Shown here: piece by piece, positions 6,569 through 6,659 of the stretch
Numbering within the stretch: the first letter of the stretch is position 1
Layout: each line of letters opens with the position of its first letter
Assembly: GCA_009919985.1 (NCBI GenBank)
Contig: RGAX01000156.1
Span: 1-6,659 of the forward strand
Source: Opitutaceae bacterium
GTDB lineage: Bacteria; Verrucomicrobiota; Verrucomicrobiia; Opitutales; Opitutaceae
Reading direction: 5' to 3'
DNA length: 6,659 nucleotides
The notes under the pieces: generated by a model
The model's database searches: none
What the model was told of the DNA's origin: nothing
The model's input: only the letters and a program-made list of their open reading frames with translations
Position numbers and translations under genes: made by a program

Positions 6569-6659
6569 ATGAATCCCAAAAACCCCACCTTCGATCCAGC
6601 CCGCCGCAAATTCATCGGTTCGTGCTGCTCCGCTGTCGGCGCCACCGGCATGTTGTCCA
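6569..6659 (+). CDS. Probable DUF1501-family protein, N-terminus only (cut by window end)
   Basis: Only 30 codons are visible, starting at the ATG 7 bp after the DUF1800 stop. They begin MNPKNPTFDPARRKFIG and run into a small-residue hydrophobic stretch (SAVGATGML). The paired arginines in ARRKFIG followed by a weakly hydrophobic segment resemble a twin-arginine export signal, as is typical of DUF1501 proteins. The family call rests mainly on context: a DUF1501 gene commonly sits directly beside a DUF1800 gene, and the DUF1501 family is placed with the alkaline phosphatase/sulfatase-like fold. None of the family's core is in view. No Shine-Dalgarno sequence precedes the start (ATCTGCCC). Cys19-Cys20 come before the hydrophobic stretch, so they are unlikely to form a lipobox. 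Confidence 0.72.
   Translation, partial: MNPKNPTFDPARRKFIGSCCSAVGATGMLS

Noticed and set aside
1..6659. CRISPR array, tRNA/rRNA gene, insertion sequence or attachment site
   Set aside because: No regularly spaced repeats, cloverleaf-like sequence, transposase motifs or terminal inverted repeats were seen on either strand.

Overview
This window looks like a chromosomal piece of a moderately GC-rich bacterium of the Verrucomicrobiota, most likely an Opitutaceae-type soil, sediment or host-associated polysaccharide degrader. That assignment is inference. It rests on the paired DUF1800/DUF1501 genes, on a duplicated N-terminal secreted module of a kind I associate with that phylum, on the uronate catabolism genes, and on start codons without recognisable Shine-Dalgarno sequences.

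Left part (1-1552, + strand): the 3' five-sixths of kduI (5-keto-4-deoxyuronate isomerase) is followed after 25 bp by a complete kduD (2-deoxy-D-gluconate 3-dehydrogenase, an SDR). A strong intrinsic terminator closes this operon. Middle part (1561-2994, - strand): a convergent, exported GH105-family unsaturated glycuronyl (probably rhamnogalacturonyl) hydrolase. The three genes form a coherent route. The GH105 enzyme removes the unsaturated uronic acid that polysaccharide lyases leave at the end of pectin-type oligosaccharides. The released sugar rearranges to 5-keto-4-deoxyuronate, KduI isomerises it, and KduD reduces it to 2-keto-3-deoxygluconate.

A 279-bp divergent intergenic region (2995-3273) follows. 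It holds a purine-rich tandem repeat, a short inverted repeat and a T tract, but no promoter I can defend.

Right part (3274-6659, + strand): a large secreted protein of 1095 residues. It has a signal peptide, two tandem copies of a ~137-residue beta-rich module, a probable Calx-beta domain, a CHRD-like domain and a C-terminal DUF1800 domain. Seven bases after its stop begins a gene with a twin-arginine-like N-terminus, cut by the window end and most likely the usual DUF1501 partner. The biochemical role of the DUF1800/DUF1501 pair is not established to my knowledge, which makes it the least understood system here. The kdu/GH105 part is ordinary catabolism.
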